Positions 17,813 through 27,143 of a stretch of 64,000 nucleotides of DNA are shown piece by piece. Position numbers and translations under genes: made by a program. The notes beneath the pieces are model-generated. The model did no database searches. It had not been told where the DNA came from and saw only the letters and a list, made by a program, of their open reading frames with translations. Origin of the DNA: Faecalicatena sp. Marseille-Q4148 (GTDB taxonomy: Bacteria > Bacillota > Clostridia > Lachnospirales > Lachnospiraceae); the NCBI GenBank assembly GCA_018228665.1, contig CP073692.1:1116001-1180000 (forward strand), written 5' to 3'. The first letter of the stretch is position 1. Every line of letters begins with the position of its first letter.

Positions 17813-18160
17813 CTATTTCATTCTGCGCATATTGTACTGATGGTAATTCTTATGGCCGGAAGAAGAACTCTTCATTTGCAAACGCATCTGATGCATCCTT
17901 GCTTCCTTCCTCTGTAATTCTGCCATTCGCTCTGCATCTGGTTCATAGACGCCTGCGCCAAACCAGAATTTTCTTCTCAGATAATCCACTCCTCGTACAG
18001 ACATTACACAGATCTTCAAGTACTCGTATACGATCAACGTATAAAGTTTGTGGAGTGGTTTGGCTCTGAACTCTGCATCCATTTTAAAATACACTGCTGT
18101 CAAAATACCGATCATCACAGTACCGATTGTTAAAAAAATCATCCGCATTTCGTTCAACAT
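17813..18160 (-). CDS. Small membrane-anchored protein of unknown function
   Basis: The 115-residue protein has one hydrophobic segment at about residues 7-25 (MIFLTIGTVMIGILTAVYF), then a short amphipathic stretch and a basic C-terminal tail rich in Arg, Lys, Met and His (HQMRLQMK, GHKNYHQYNMRRMK). AGGAG stands nine bases before the ATG, and a good terminator follows. I do not recognise a family. The topology suggests an N-terminal anchor with a cytosolic basic tail. Confidence 0.65.
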   Translation of the reverse strand: MLNEMRMIFLTIGTVMIGILTAVYFKMDAEFRAKPLHKLYTLIVYEYLKICVMSVRGVDYLRRKFWFGAGVYEPDAERMAELQRKEARMHQMRLQMKSSSSGHKNYHQYNMRRMK

Positions 18161-18266
18161 AAAACCTCAACTCCTATCCACTTTTAAATTACTTTTATTG
18201 TAAACTCAAAGTTTATAATAGTCAATTATTTTTATGTATTTTATTAAATTTTCAGATTTATTGTTC

Positions 18267-19112
18267 TTATTTTGTTTTTAAGAGCGGTATTTCGCTTTCG
18301 CAAGGCACTTTCGTCTGACACTTTCCGCATCCCATATGCGTTTTATAGGTTTCTTTTGTCTTACCAAGAAATGCCTCGCACTTCTCGTGATCCTTCCCTG
18401 CTTCCAATGAAATCGCCTTTGCCGGACACCGTCTCACACATGCCCCACATCTTGTGCAATAGTCGTAGATTCCTGTATATTCTCGTTTTCGCGGCTCAAA
18501 ACTTCCGCTGACAATCAAACTTCCCAGTCTTCCGGCCATTCCTTTTTCGGTAATCAGACCTTTCGAAAGACCGAAAGTACCAAGCCCGCAAAGATATGCC
18601 ACATGTCGTTCTGACCAGTTACTTGTATACGAACTGCCCTGCCACAGATCTTCCTGACCGTGCCCAGACTTTGTTACACTGTGAAATCTGCTGTCTTCTG
18701 CCGGAATGACACACTGCATTCCGTCTGCTTCCAGAAGCTCTTTGATATATCTGCAGACTGCCATGACAAATTTCTGACCTTCGATTCTGGCATGCAGCCA
18801 TTCTTTTGATGGTTCCTCTTTCAAAATACCATTGCTTTTCTTTACCTGTTCTGTATAGGGAAGAAAAAAACTAATAACACTTTTTGCTTCGCCAAGCCAT
18901 TGTCCCGGCAAGAGAAACTGCGGACCTACTGCTTCTTTCTTCTGAAATTCTGCAAACATCTTATCATCAGCTGTTCCATACCCCCATATCGGTGGTTCAT
19001 ACATCTTCAGTCCTATGCAGTCTGGAGCAAGCGCCTCCTCTTCTGAGACATAATTCATCGGAGATGCATTAACAAATACTTCGACTTTTCTTTCCAGCTC
19101 TTCCTTCGTCAT
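18267..19112 (-). CDS. Epoxyqueuosine reductase-like 4Fe-4S protein
   Basis: The 281-residue protein resembles the cobalamin/Fe-S QueG group. It has VISFFLPYT and HYVAYLCGLGTFG-like segments (here RHVAYLCGLGTFGLSKGLI), then two 4Fe-4S motifs, CTRCGACVRRCPAKAI and CGKCQTKVPCE with a nearby C in HEKCEAF. True QueG is usually longer with HEAT repeats, so this is a QueG paralog of uncertain substrate. The ATG at 19112 has AGGAGG eight bases upstream. It stands alone between the small membrane protein and dnaJ-like genes. Confidence 0.8.
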   Translation of the reverse strand: MTKEELERKVEVFVNASPMNYVSEEEALAPDCIGLKMYEPPIWGYGTADDKMFAEFQKKEAVGPQFLLPGQWLGEAKSVISFFLPYTEQVKKSNGILKEEPSKEWLHARIEGQKFVMAVCRYIKELLEADGMQCVIPAEDSRFHSVTKSGHGQEDLWQGSSYTSNWSERHVAYLCGLGTFGLSKGLITEKGMAGRLGSLIVSGSFEPRKREYTGIYDYCTRCGACVRRCPAKAISLEAGKDHEKCEAFLGKTKETYKTHMGCGKCQTKVPCESEIPLLKTK

Positions 19113-19231
19113 GGGACATTCCTCCTTTATTTCATTCCTTTCGCTGAACCGTATCCTCATGGTTCTGCCATCCTGATTTTACTCATCTATGGAATTATTA
19201 TAAAAGATTACAAACCATTCCACAAGCCATT

Positions 19232-20215
19232 TTACGCTCTGCCGGTTTGATAATTTTGAAGATTTTCATGACTTAGGCATGCATACTCTTTCAATTTCTG
19301 CTTTGCCTCCGGGCTTAATCGTTTCGGAACCTGAATCTGAACCGTCACATACTGATCACCATATTGCTCCGGGTTTGTCATAGATACAATCCCTTTGCCT
19401 TTCAGCCGGATTCTGCATCCGGACTGTGTTCCTTCTTTAATTTTACATAAAACATCCCCGTACAACGTCTGTACTCTTGCCTCGCCGCCGAAAACAGCTG
19501 TTGTAAATGGAATATTGCATACCGTATAGACATCTGCTCCTTTTCTCTCGAAATTCGGCTTTTCTCCCACCGTTACATCCAAAAGAATATCTCCTGCCTC
19601 TCCTCCATTCATTCCCGGCATTCCTTTTCCACGGAGCCGTACTGTTTTCCCACTGTCAATTCCTGCCGGTATATGCACCTGCAGTCTCTGGATCGTTCCT
19701 GTCTGCGGATTCTGAAATGAAATAACCTTTTCACATCCAAATACGGCTTCATCAAAAGTTATCTCCACCTGGGCCCTTACATCCTGCCCCTTTTTCCGGA
19801 ATTGCCTTCTTGTTCCATCTGATTGAAAACCTCCTGCATGGAATCCGTGTCCAAACAAATTTTCAAACAGATCATCCATATCGCTGCCTTCAAAATGAAA
19901 CTCATGAAATGTTCCATCTCCAAAACCGCCCCTGAATTCTCCATAACCATTCTGAGCGCCTCCGGTTCCTCCCCCTGGCATACTTCCATCAAATGCTGCA
20001 TGTCCGAAACGATCGTACAATTTCTTTTTCTCCGGATCACTCAATACATTATACGCTTCTGTAACTTCTTTAAACTGCTGTTCCGCCTCAGGATTTCCTT
20101 CATTGGCATCCGGATGGTATTTCTTCGCCAGTTTTCTGTAAGCTTTCTTAATCTCACTGCTCTCTGCCTGTTTATTTATTCCTAAAACTTCATAATAATC
20201 TCTTTTTTGCTTCAT
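19232..20215 (-). CDS. DnaJ-like cochaperone without zinc finger (CbpA type)
   Basis: The J domain occupies residues 1-70 (DYYEVLGINKQAESSEIKKAYR, HPD in KKYHPDANEG). A Gly/Phe-rich linker follows, then the two C-terminal substrate-binding domains (VEITFDEAVFGCEKVISF, VHIPAGIDSGKTVRLRGKG). The four CxxCxGxG zinc repeats of true DnaJ are absent, so it belongs to the CbpA/type II group, and the loss is not damage. It stimulates an Hsp70 partner. The start at 20215 has GAGGTGA upstream. No dnaK or grpE is nearby. Confidence 0.9.
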   Translation of the reverse strand: MKQKRDYYEVLGINKQAESSEIKKAYRKLAKKYHPDANEGNPEAEQQFKEVTEAYNVLSDPEKKKLYDRFGHAAFDGSMPGGGTGGAQNGYGEFRGGFGDGTFHEFHFEGSDMDDLFENLFGHGFHAGGFQSDGTRRQFRKKGQDVRAQVEITFDEAVFGCEKVISFQNPQTGTIQRLQVHIPAGIDSGKTVRLRGKGMPGMNGGEAGDILLDVTVGEKPNFERKGADVYTVCNIPFTTAVFGGEARVQTLYGDVLCKIKEGTQSGCRIRLKGKGIVSMTNPEQYGDQYVTVQIQVPKRLSPEAKQKLKEYACLSHENLQNYQTGRA

Positions 20216-20295
20216 ACCAATCACCTCGAATTGCACTCCAAAACCCACTTGTTCTATATGTACTATAACACTTTTTACAAAAATGTCAACGCAAC

Positions 20296-20338
20296 ATAAA
20301 AAAATCCGCTGAAAGAATTACTTCTCCAGCGGATTTTC
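20296..20338 (-). terminator. Intrinsic terminator after the DUF362 gene
   Basis: AAAATCCGCTG pairs with CAGCGGATTTT around a 13-base loop, with seven T residues following on the minus strand. It ends the marR-MATE-OLD-PLD-DUF362 gene run. Confidence 0.8.
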
Positions 20339-20354
20339 CGTTCTTGATAAAGCT

Positions 20355-21485
20355 TTATTTTACAAAGACAAGTCCGTATGCCCGGTTTCCGATTCCAATC
20401 TTCTCTGCATGTTCCAGACAGGTCCGGTACTCTGAGTCCGGTGTTGTGTTTACAAAGTGATCGTGATGATCGCAGAAATCATCTCGCCTCATATTTTCTC
20501 CGAGCAGACTGTTCGGCAGCGGCTCTGCCTGCAGACACGCATCCACACAGGCCTGATCAAGCGCTAATGGATCAAATGATGCAAACATACCGATGTTTGG
20601 CAAAATCGGCGCATCATTTTCACTATGGCAGTCACAATGCGGAGACACATCTACAATCAAAGAAATATGGAAATTCGGCCGTCCATCAATAACTGCTTTT
20701 GTATACTCTGCCATACGACAGTTCAATTCTTTTACTGCCGCACTGCTTGAAAATGCAATTGCATCAAAGTTGCAAGCGCCGATGCATCTGCCGCATCCAA
20801 CGCAGTTTTCATTCGAAATTTCCATTTTTTTGGAAGCATCATTCCATACAAGACCGTTATTAGCACATTCCTTCATACAGCTCTTACATCCGCGGCATTT
20901 TTCCGCATCAATGGTTGGTTTCCCATTATAATGCTGATCCTTCTTTCCGGCTCTGGAACCGCATCCCATACCGATATTCTTAATCGCACCTCCAAATCCG
21001 GCTGTCTCATGTCCTTTAAAATGGGAGAGACTAATAAAAATATCTGCATCCATTACTGCACGGCCGATTTTAGCTTCTGCTACATATTCTCCGCCTTCTA
21101 CCGGAACAGCAATGTCATCTGTTCCCTTTAAGCCGTCTCCGATCAGAATCGGACAGCCCACTGTCATCGGCGTAAATCCATTCTCCCATGCACAATATAA
21201 GTGTTCCAGTGCATTTTTTCTGCTGCCCGGATAGAGTGTATTGCAATCTGTCAGAAATGGATTGCCGCCCAGCTCTTTCACGACATCTGCAACTGCTTTT
21301 GCATAGTTTGGTCTGAGAAAACTAAGATTTCCAAGCTCACCAAAATGCATTTTTATTGCTACAAATTTATTTTCCATATCAATCTCACCAATCCCTGCTT
21401 TCCGGATCAGTTTTTTTAATTTGATTGGAAGTCCTTCCCCTAATCTTGTACGAAAGTCTGTGTAGTATACTTTTGATTTCTCCAT
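20355..21485 (-). CDS. DUF362 domain Fe-S protein
   Basis: The protein begins with a DUF362 domain (KVYYTDFRTR, KMHFGELGN, FLTDCNTLYPGSRKNALEH, LSHFKGHETAGFGGAIKNIGMG). In the second half it carries a two-cluster ferredoxin module, CRGCKSCMKECANNG and CVGCGRCIGACNFDAI. It is 376 residues with no signal peptide. The ATG at 21485 has AGGAGGG upstream and sits 15 bases after the phospholipase D gene. The family's function is unknown; an electron-transfer role is inferred from the clusters. Confidence 0.85.
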   Translation of the reverse strand: MEKSKVYYTDFRTRLGEGLPIKLKKLIRKAGIGEIDMENKFVAIKMHFGELGNLSFLRPNYAKAVADVVKELGGNPFLTDCNTLYPGSRKNALEHLYCAWENGFTPMTVGCPILIGDGLKGTDDIAVPVEGGEYVAEAKIGRAVMDADIFISLSHFKGHETAGFGGAIKNIGMGCGSRAGKKDQHYNGKPTIDAEKCRGCKSCMKECANNGLVWNDASKKMEISNENCVGCGRCIGACNFDAIAFSSSAAVKELNCRMAEYTKAVIDGRPNFHISLIVDVSPHCDCHSENDAPILPNIGMFASFDPLALDQACVDACLQAEPLPNSLLGENMRRDDFCDHHDHFVNTTPDSEYRTCLEHAEKIGIGNRAYGLVFVK

Positions 21486-21499
21486 TTGAATCCCTCCTG

Positions 21500-23188
21500 T
21501 CACATCAAAAATCTGGCCCATCCACCTAAAAGGTCCAGTGCTTTGATGCGAAATTCCTTCTTTTTGCTCATTGGCCGCGGTGTAACTCCTTCCGGAAGAT
21601 CATAAGAATCTTTTCCCGTTACCCGAAGCGCATCTGCCTCATAGCTGCTCATTTCTTTCCTCAACTGCATCGTGAGTTCCTGACTGTCTATCACAAGCAT
21701 GAGTTCTGTATCAAGATATGCGCTTCTCATATCCCAGTTAAAAGAACCGATACCTGATATATGATCGTCTACTGTAAAACATTTTCCATGATAGGATACA
21801 CCTTTATCATATTCCAGAATAGAAACTCCGGTTTCTAAAATTTGCCCTTTATAGCGATGATAATCCATTGCTCCGAAAGGATTTCCATTATTCACAACAG
21901 AGTTGGTCATCATCTGCACTTGACGTCCGTCCGAACAAACTTCTTTGAGTTTCTGAAGCATCCAGTCATCGCAGATCAAATATGGCGTATGGAATGTCAC
22001 TTCTGATTCGGCAGATTTCATAATCTCTGCCATTTCATAAAACGCAGTTGGCTCTTTTACATTAGCATGAACCGGGTTTGCAATCAACTGTACATTTTGA
22101 ATTGGCACTGTTTTTTCATAAATATCTTCTTCCGCAAACCAGTCTGCATGTGTTTTTTCTATCTGCTGCTTTAATTGTTTTAATTCTTTTCCGGCTGTTT
22201 TTACTGACGGATTCCATTTCCAGAGGCCGCTTCCGTATGGTCGGCTGTCCGGCTGTTTCCAGACAGATTGAAAATAATTCTGTACCTGGACAATCGATGG
22301 ATTTTCACTTTCCTTACAGGAAACAAATACATCCCAGTCATAGTTTTTGTACCCTTTCTGATTTCCGAGAAAGAAATCAAATGTATTTCTTCCTCCCAGA
22401 AGATATGCTGTATCATCTACAAGAAGATATTTATCATGCAAACGTCCCATCAATGTCCACGGTTTCCAAAGCCTTACCGGATTATATACCCGAATCTCCA
22501 TATGCTCCTGCTGCGCTGCAGCTAAAAAGTACGGATTTCCCCACATGGTCTTCAAATAAGGGAATCCATCAACCAGGATCTTTACTTTCACGCCCCGATC
22601 GGCTGCATCCATAAGGGCTGCCAACACCTGCTTACCGCTCGTATCAGCGTCAAACTCAAAGGTAGAAAGTATAATTTCTTCTTTCGCCTGAGAAATAAGC
22701 CGGATCCTCTCTTCCAAAGCCTCGCCATTATCTGAAATAATCTTTGCGCGCTCGCCTTCCTGACGTGTACCGGTATAATCCGCAAGATCGAAATTCTCCA
22801 TTGTGTCTTTCTGTACTTCCGGCTGTTTTACATAAGGCAAAATTGCCGCCAAAAGAAATACGACAAGAAAAATGCCGCCTGCCGTCAGAAGATTTCTCCT
22901 GCAAAAAATTGCTGCATTCCACTGCTGCAGCCACTCTACCAACAATATCAGTGTGCTGATGCAAACAAAAATATTTGCTGCAATGACTGCTTCTTTTGGA
23001 AGCAGCAACATACACACCATGAAAAGCAGTATCACTGCCATTCCTGCAATTCCTTTTCTTGTCACTCCAAGCAAAAGCGTAGCGGCTGCATTGGCAATGA
23101 GCAGGAGCAAAAGCACTGACATCGCCGGATAGCGGCTGACCAGAAACGCCGCTAATACAATTTGAATCAAACATATCCACTTTCTCAT
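21500..23188 (-). CDS. Phospholipase D / cardiolipin synthase-like membrane protein
   Basis: Four hydrophobic segments lie within the first 120 residues and anchor the protein. Two PLD catalytic motifs follow: LHDKYLLVDDTAYLLGGRN near residue 250 and YHGKCFTVDDHISGIGSFN about 215 residues later. Both have the His and Lys needed, so the enzyme should be active as a phosphatidyl transferase or phosphodiesterase. At 562 residues it is longer than a minimal cardiolipin synthase because of the membrane part. AGAGGTGG precedes the ATG. It follows the OLD-type gene by 23 bases. Confidence 0.85.
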   Translation of the reverse strand: MRKWICLIQIVLAAFLVSRYPAMSVLLLLLIANAAATLLLGVTRKGIAGMAVILLFMVCMLLLPKEAVIAANIFVCISTLILLVEWLQQWNAAIFCRRNLLTAGGIFLVVFLLAAILPYVKQPEVQKDTMENFDLADYTGTRQEGERAKIISDNGEALEERIRLISQAKEEIILSTFEFDADTSGKQVLAALMDAADRGVKVKILVDGFPYLKTMWGNPYFLAAAQQEHMEIRVYNPVRLWKPWTLMGRLHDKYLLVDDTAYLLGGRNTFDFFLGNQKGYKNYDWDVFVSCKESENPSIVQVQNYFQSVWKQPDSRPYGSGLWKWNPSVKTAGKELKQLKQQIEKTHADWFAEEDIYEKTVPIQNVQLIANPVHANVKEPTAFYEMAEIMKSAESEVTFHTPYLICDDWMLQKLKEVCSDGRQVQMMTNSVVNNGNPFGAMDYHRYKGQILETGVSILEYDKGVSYHGKCFTVDDHISGIGSFNWDMRSAYLDTELMLVIDSQELTMQLRKEMSSYEADALRVTGKDSYDLPEGVTPRPMSKKKEFRIKALDLLGGWARFLM

Positions 23189-23211
23189 GTTTATCCACCT
23201 CTTCTATTCTT

Positions 23212-25074
23212 TTACATTCCCACCCTGTTTTTTCTGCTCTCAAAATAGATAAATTGCTCTACGGAATCCAAAATGTCCTGAAAATCTTCTCGCGGAGCTA
23301 TGTCAATATATCGCGTCAGAAGTTCCTGCTCCTGCGCTTTATATCTTCCATAAAAAATGTCATACAAATTATGGCCTCTCATATAGATTTTAATATTTTC
23401 CATATTGTTTTTCACATCTTCTACCGTCTCGATATCATGTCCTATCGCTTCGATCAGCGCCTGACCGCTTCGCATACGATGAAGATACTCTTTCCATTTG
23501 TCAAGAAATATTTCGTAAAAGGCTTCTTCTGATTCCACAATCCCAAGCGCCGCCATAATCTTTGGATTGAGGAAATAATTCTCAAAAGAATAATATTTCA
23601 AAATCAGAACATTTTTTTCTGTGACACGGGGAAGACGATCCACATCTTCCAGATTACGCGCTTCATAATATTTGCAAAGCTCCCTTTTTAATTTCTCCCG
23701 GTCTTTACCGTCACCATCCCGGATCATTAGAAAATTATCTTTTAAGTACACTTGATTCATATATTTCAAATTCGCGTACGTTTTAATATTCGTGCAGCTG
23801 TTTGTTGTAATAATCGCAATTCTGGACAAATTTCCATCTTCATCATACGTTTCAGAAAAATATTTTTTCAGAAGCAGCGGAAGCCGGCTTTTGTCCTGTT
23901 TTCCTTCTACAATAAATACGAAATTCACATTCATCACATCTGTCGCAGAATAGCCAAGATCATCAAGCACTGCGCTGATATCTGTCGTCGGACAGATTTC
24001 TGAATAGCCATCCTTGCCCAGCATGATCTGACGGATCTGCCTGCTGCCAAAGTTTGGCAAAAGATTCGGCGAATGTGTAGAAAACATCACCTGATTTTTC
24101 TTTGAAAGACGGTAAAGAATCTCGCCACAGCTATTTTGGAGTTTCGGATGCAAAAACATTTCCGGATTCTCTACAATGATAATATCTGTATTTTTTCTAT
24201 TTTGATCTTCACATGTCTCAAGCAGCGACAGAAGATAAATGCTGCGCATACCCTTGCCGAGAGAACTCAATGGTCTGCGGCGGTTCTGCCCTTTTCCTTC
24301 GATTTCTGCAGTTACAAGCAGCATCTTTTCAATGTCGCGGTTCATAGAATAATGAATGATCTCCCGCCCTCCATTTCTCCGAAAGTTCTCATTGACACGG
24401 CGTTCAAAATCATCCAGATTCAAACAATAAAGCTTATATTCCAAAAGCTTTGCCGCCTCAAAGGCATTTAGTTCTTCTGCTGTCTTCTGTCGTATCAGTC
24501 CCATACAGGAAAAACAGTGATTACATTCCTTTGCCCGATCAAACATACAGCATCCGGAACGCATTTGTTTCAGGAGATCATCTTCCTGCATCATTAACAG
24601 TGCATCCTGAAACTGATTTAGATTCCTCTGTACATCCAGATAATACACATTTGGAAATACTTGTAAGATATAATGATTCTGCTTTTGAAATCCGTCGGCA
24701 TAACGGATTTTTCCTTCTCTGTTTGCAGTGTATACAAAGCTTAACTCTCCATCCGAATAAGAGGGAAGCTTTTTACAGAAATCCCGATACCACGCCTCAT
24801 ATCTGCGATAAGTACTGACTGTTCCGGTTTGATGAAACCGATGAAGGTCTTCTTCTGTTATCTGCAAAGTGACACCGATTTCTATGTTTGGATAATCTTC
24901 CTGGAAATCATCGCTGCTGATCTTATAATCTCCGCTGACTGCACGGACAGCATCCAGGATAACGGTTTTCCCGGTATTATTCTGTCCCACAAGGATCAGT
25001 GCATTTTCAATTTCCTGAATGTGCATATTTTTGATCGACTTAAAATTACGAATCCACAAATCTACAATCTGCAT
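23212..25074 (-). CDS. OLD-family ATP-dependent nuclease (AAA + TOPRIM)
   Basis: The N-terminal ABC-type ATPase has Walker A GQNNTGKT at 30-37, signature SLGKGMRS at 271-278, Walker B DIIIVENPE at 297-305, and H334 in FSTHSPN. The TOPRIM nuclease half has FIVEGKQDKS (E390) and DGDG (D453, D455), the expected metal ligands. The 620 residues match stand-alone class 1 OLD proteins. An unusual cysteine group lies between Walker A and the signature: C175, C176, C184, C187, C190, with CNHCFSC looking like a metal site. AGGAGA precedes the ATG. No UvrD-like partner (Gabija GajB) or reverse transcriptase is adjacent, so a known defence system is not supported. Confidence 0.85.
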   Translation of the reverse strand: MQIVDLWIRNFKSIKNMHIQEIENALILVGQNNTGKTVILDAVRAVSGDYKISSDDFQEDYPNIEIGVTLQITEEDLHRFHQTGTVSTYRRYEAWYRDFCKKLPSYSDGELSFVYTANREGKIRYADGFQKQNHYILQVFPNVYYLDVQRNLNQFQDALLMMQEDDLLKQMRSGCCMFDRAKECNHCFSCMGLIRQKTAEELNAFEAAKLLEYKLYCLNLDDFERRVNENFRRNGGREIIHYSMNRDIEKMLLVTAEIEGKGQNRRRPLSSLGKGMRSIYLLSLLETCEDQNRKNTDIIIVENPEMFLHPKLQNSCGEILYRLSKKNQVMFSTHSPNLLPNFGSRQIRQIMLGKDGYSEICPTTDISAVLDDLGYSATDVMNVNFVFIVEGKQDKSRLPLLLKKYFSETYDEDGNLSRIAIITTNSCTNIKTYANLKYMNQVYLKDNFLMIRDGDGKDREKLKRELCKYYEARNLEDVDRLPRVTEKNVLILKYYSFENYFLNPKIMAALGIVESEEAFYEIFLDKWKEYLHRMRSGQALIEAIGHDIETVEDVKNNMENIKIYMRGHNLYDIFYGRYKAQEQELLTRYIDIAPREDFQDILDSVEQFIYFESRKNRVGM

Positions 25075-25088
25075 AACATTCTCCTGTT

Positions 25089-26456
25089 TTATTTCTCTCC
25101 AATTAACATTAGTGACTTTTTAAACCGAACACGGAACAGACAGGCTGTAAAAATCACTGCCAGAAAGTCTGCAATCGGTTCTGCCATATAAACAGCCATC
25201 GTCTGATTCTGTTTCAACAGCATTGGCATAATATAAATCAGCGGAATGAGAAGAACAAATTTTCTCATAATTGCAACCGTAATAGATTCTTTTGCATTTC
25301 CGAGCGAAGTAAATGTCATCTGACACGCCATCTGAATTCCAAACAGACACATGCTTCCCATGTAAATGCGAAGAGCTGTTCCGGTAAAGTCAAGAAGCGC
25401 TGTGTCGGTTGTAAACATGGATGCGAATGCTCTCGGAAACATCATTACCCCAACCCAGAACAGACACGAATAGGCAAGACTCAGTTTCAAAAGCAGTTTA
25501 AACGCCCCTTTTACCCGCTCTACATTTTTAGCTCCATAATTATAACTGATGATCGGCTGCGCTCCCTGTCCGAGTCCCTGGATTGGCAACAGGGCAAACT
25601 GCATAACGCTTGTTAAGATTGTCATAGCTCCAACTGCAATATCCCCTCCGTATTTTAATAATGAGGAATTGAAGCATACAGAGATGACGCTCTCGCTTGC
25701 CTGCATAACAAAAAAAGAAGAACCAAGTGCGATACACGGCAAAATTACTTTTGGGCAAAGTCCAATATTCACCCTGCGGATTTTAAGAAATGGCTTCTTT
25801 CCAAATAAAAAGCATAATACCCAAATACAGGAACATGCCTGAGAAATGATCGTTGCAAGCGCTGCACCCCGTACTCCCATATGCAGTCCGAAAATGAAGA
25901 TTGGATCCAACACAATATTCGTTACCGCGCCAATCAATACAGACAGCATTCCGGTCTTTGCAAATCCCTGCGCTGTGATAAATGCATTCATTCCCAGCGT
26001 CAACTGCGTAAACAGTACGCCAAGAGAATAAATGTTCATATAACTTACCGCATATTCAATCGTATTTTCACTGGCTCCGAATGCCATCAGAAAACTCCGG
26101 TTAAAGAGAAATAGAACAACGGTTAAAATCAATGAAAGAACTATCTGCAGCGTAAAGCAGTTGCCAAGAATCTGCTCTGCTTCATCATTTTTTCCTTTTC
26201 CCATTGCGATCGAAGCTCTCGGAGCTCCTCCATTTCCTACAAGCGCTGCAAATGCAGAAACGATCATGATCAGCGGCATACATACGCCTGCGCCGGTCAG
26301 CGCCGCTGCTCCGTTTTCCGGAATATGCCCAATATAAATCCGGTCTACAATATTGTACAGCATATTAATGATCTGGGCTGTGATTGTCGGCAATGCAAGC
26401 CGCAAGAGCAGTTTCCCAATTGGCTCTTTTCCCAAAAAATCCTTTTCTTCTTTCAT
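25089..26456 (-). CDS. MATE family efflux transporter
   Basis: The first 60 residues carry the MATE start (LLRLALPTITAQIINMLYNIVDRIYIGHI at 17-45), and the 455 residues hold twelve predicted membrane segments. It begins three bases after the marR gene and is most likely under control of that MarR regulator, a common drug-efflux arrangement. The exported compound cannot be read from the sequence. Confidence 0.92.
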   Translation of the reverse strand: MKEEKDFLGKEPIGKLLLRLALPTITAQIINMLYNIVDRIYIGHIPENGAAALTGAGVCMPLIMIVSAFAALVGNGGAPRASIAMGKGKNDEAEQILGNCFTLQIVLSLILTVVLFLFNRSFLMAFGASENTIEYAVSYMNIYSLGVLFTQLTLGMNAFITAQGFAKTGMLSVLIGAVTNIVLDPIFIFGLHMGVRGAALATIISQACSCIWVLCFLFGKKPFLKIRRVNIGLCPKVILPCIALGSSFFVMQASESVISVCFNSSLLKYGGDIAVGAMTILTSVMQFALLPIQGLGQGAQPIISYNYGAKNVERVKGAFKLLLKLSLAYSCLFWVGVMMFPRAFASMFTTDTALLDFTGTALRIYMGSMCLFGIQMACQMTFTSLGNAKESITVAIMRKFVLLIPLIYIMPMLLKQNQTMAVYMAEPIADFLAVIFTACLFRVRFKKSLMLIGEK

Positions 26457-26459
26457 GTT

Positions 26460-26903
26460 TTATTTCCTTCTCTCTGCTATTTTTTTGCTGTTTTCAATCA
26501 CTTTGTTGCTTAGTCTGATAAATGTCTGGCGCTCTTCCTCTGTCATGCCGTCAAATAACCTCTTCTCATAATCAGAACGCAAAATCTGCATTTTAGCACT
26601 CACAGGATCTGCTGCCGGAAGCAGCGACAAATGCACTTTCCTGCGGTCATTTTCATCCGGTCTTCTCTGCAAATACTGTTTCCGGATCAGACTGTCCACT
26701 GCCTGCGATACGTTTCCCTTTGACAGCATACGGTATTCCACAATGTCCGCAGCTGTGTCACAACCTGGATTATTCTTTAAAAACACAAGAATCTTCGCTT
26801 CAATCAGCGTCAAATCATACATTTCACAAACACTTTTCATTAAGTCCTCGTCGATTTTCAAAATTTTTCTAATGCTTACAAGAAGATCCGTTGTCCTTTT
26901 CAT
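26460..26903 (-). CDS. MarR family transcriptional regulator
   Basis: The 147-residue protein has the winged-helix core of MarR: LTLIEAKILVFLKNNPGC, the recognition helix SKGNVSQAVDSLIRKQYLQ, and the wing ENDRRKVHLSLLP with the conserved D-R pair. It is first in the operon with MATE, OLD, PLD and DUF362 genes. AAAGGAAG stands before the ATG. It probably represses its own promoter at 27029-27056. Confidence 0.92.
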   Translation of the reverse strand: MKRTTDLLVSIRKILKIDEDLMKSVCEMYDLTLIEAKILVFLKNNPGCDTAADIVEYRMLSKGNVSQAVDSLIRKQYLQRRPDENDRRKVHLSLLPAADPVSAKMQILRSDYEKRLFDGMTEEERQTFIRLSNKVIENSKKIAERRK

Positions 26904-27028
26904 AACACTCTTTCTTCCTTTCTAAATGTAATACTATTTCAGAAATCCGCTCCTTTTTCTTTCGGCATTCCCGAAAAGCTCTTATAAAGTTCTTTTCAAA
27001 ACAGTTCTAAAAAAAACTTTTTTCTTTT

Positions 27029-27056
27029 ATTATAGAATATGGATAAAAAATGTCAA
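27029..27056 (-). promoter_or_regulatory. Strong promoter of the marR operon
   Basis: TTGACA (27051-27056, minus strand) and TATAAT (27029-27034) are separated by 16 bases. Just downstream are two AGTTCT motifs about 15 bases apart (27003-27008 and 26988-26993), possible MarR contact sites. The rest of the 240-base gap to the divergent LysR gene shows no coding potential. Confidence 0.8.
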
Positions 27057-27143
27057 CCGCAAATTGTCTTTTCATAAAATATTTGATATGCTTATTTATA
27101 CGGATCCATCCGATCATGAATATCTATCTTTCTGGAGGTTGAC

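Noticed and set aside
19232..20215. Broken dnaJ gene lacking its zinc finger
   Set aside because: The frame is intact and the domain order matches the CbpA-type cochaperones that never had the zinc repeats.
23212..25074. Gabija, retron or other named OLD-based defence system
   Set aside because: No UvrD-like helicase, reverse transcriptase or other known partner is adjacent; neighbours are a MATE pump and a PLD enzyme.
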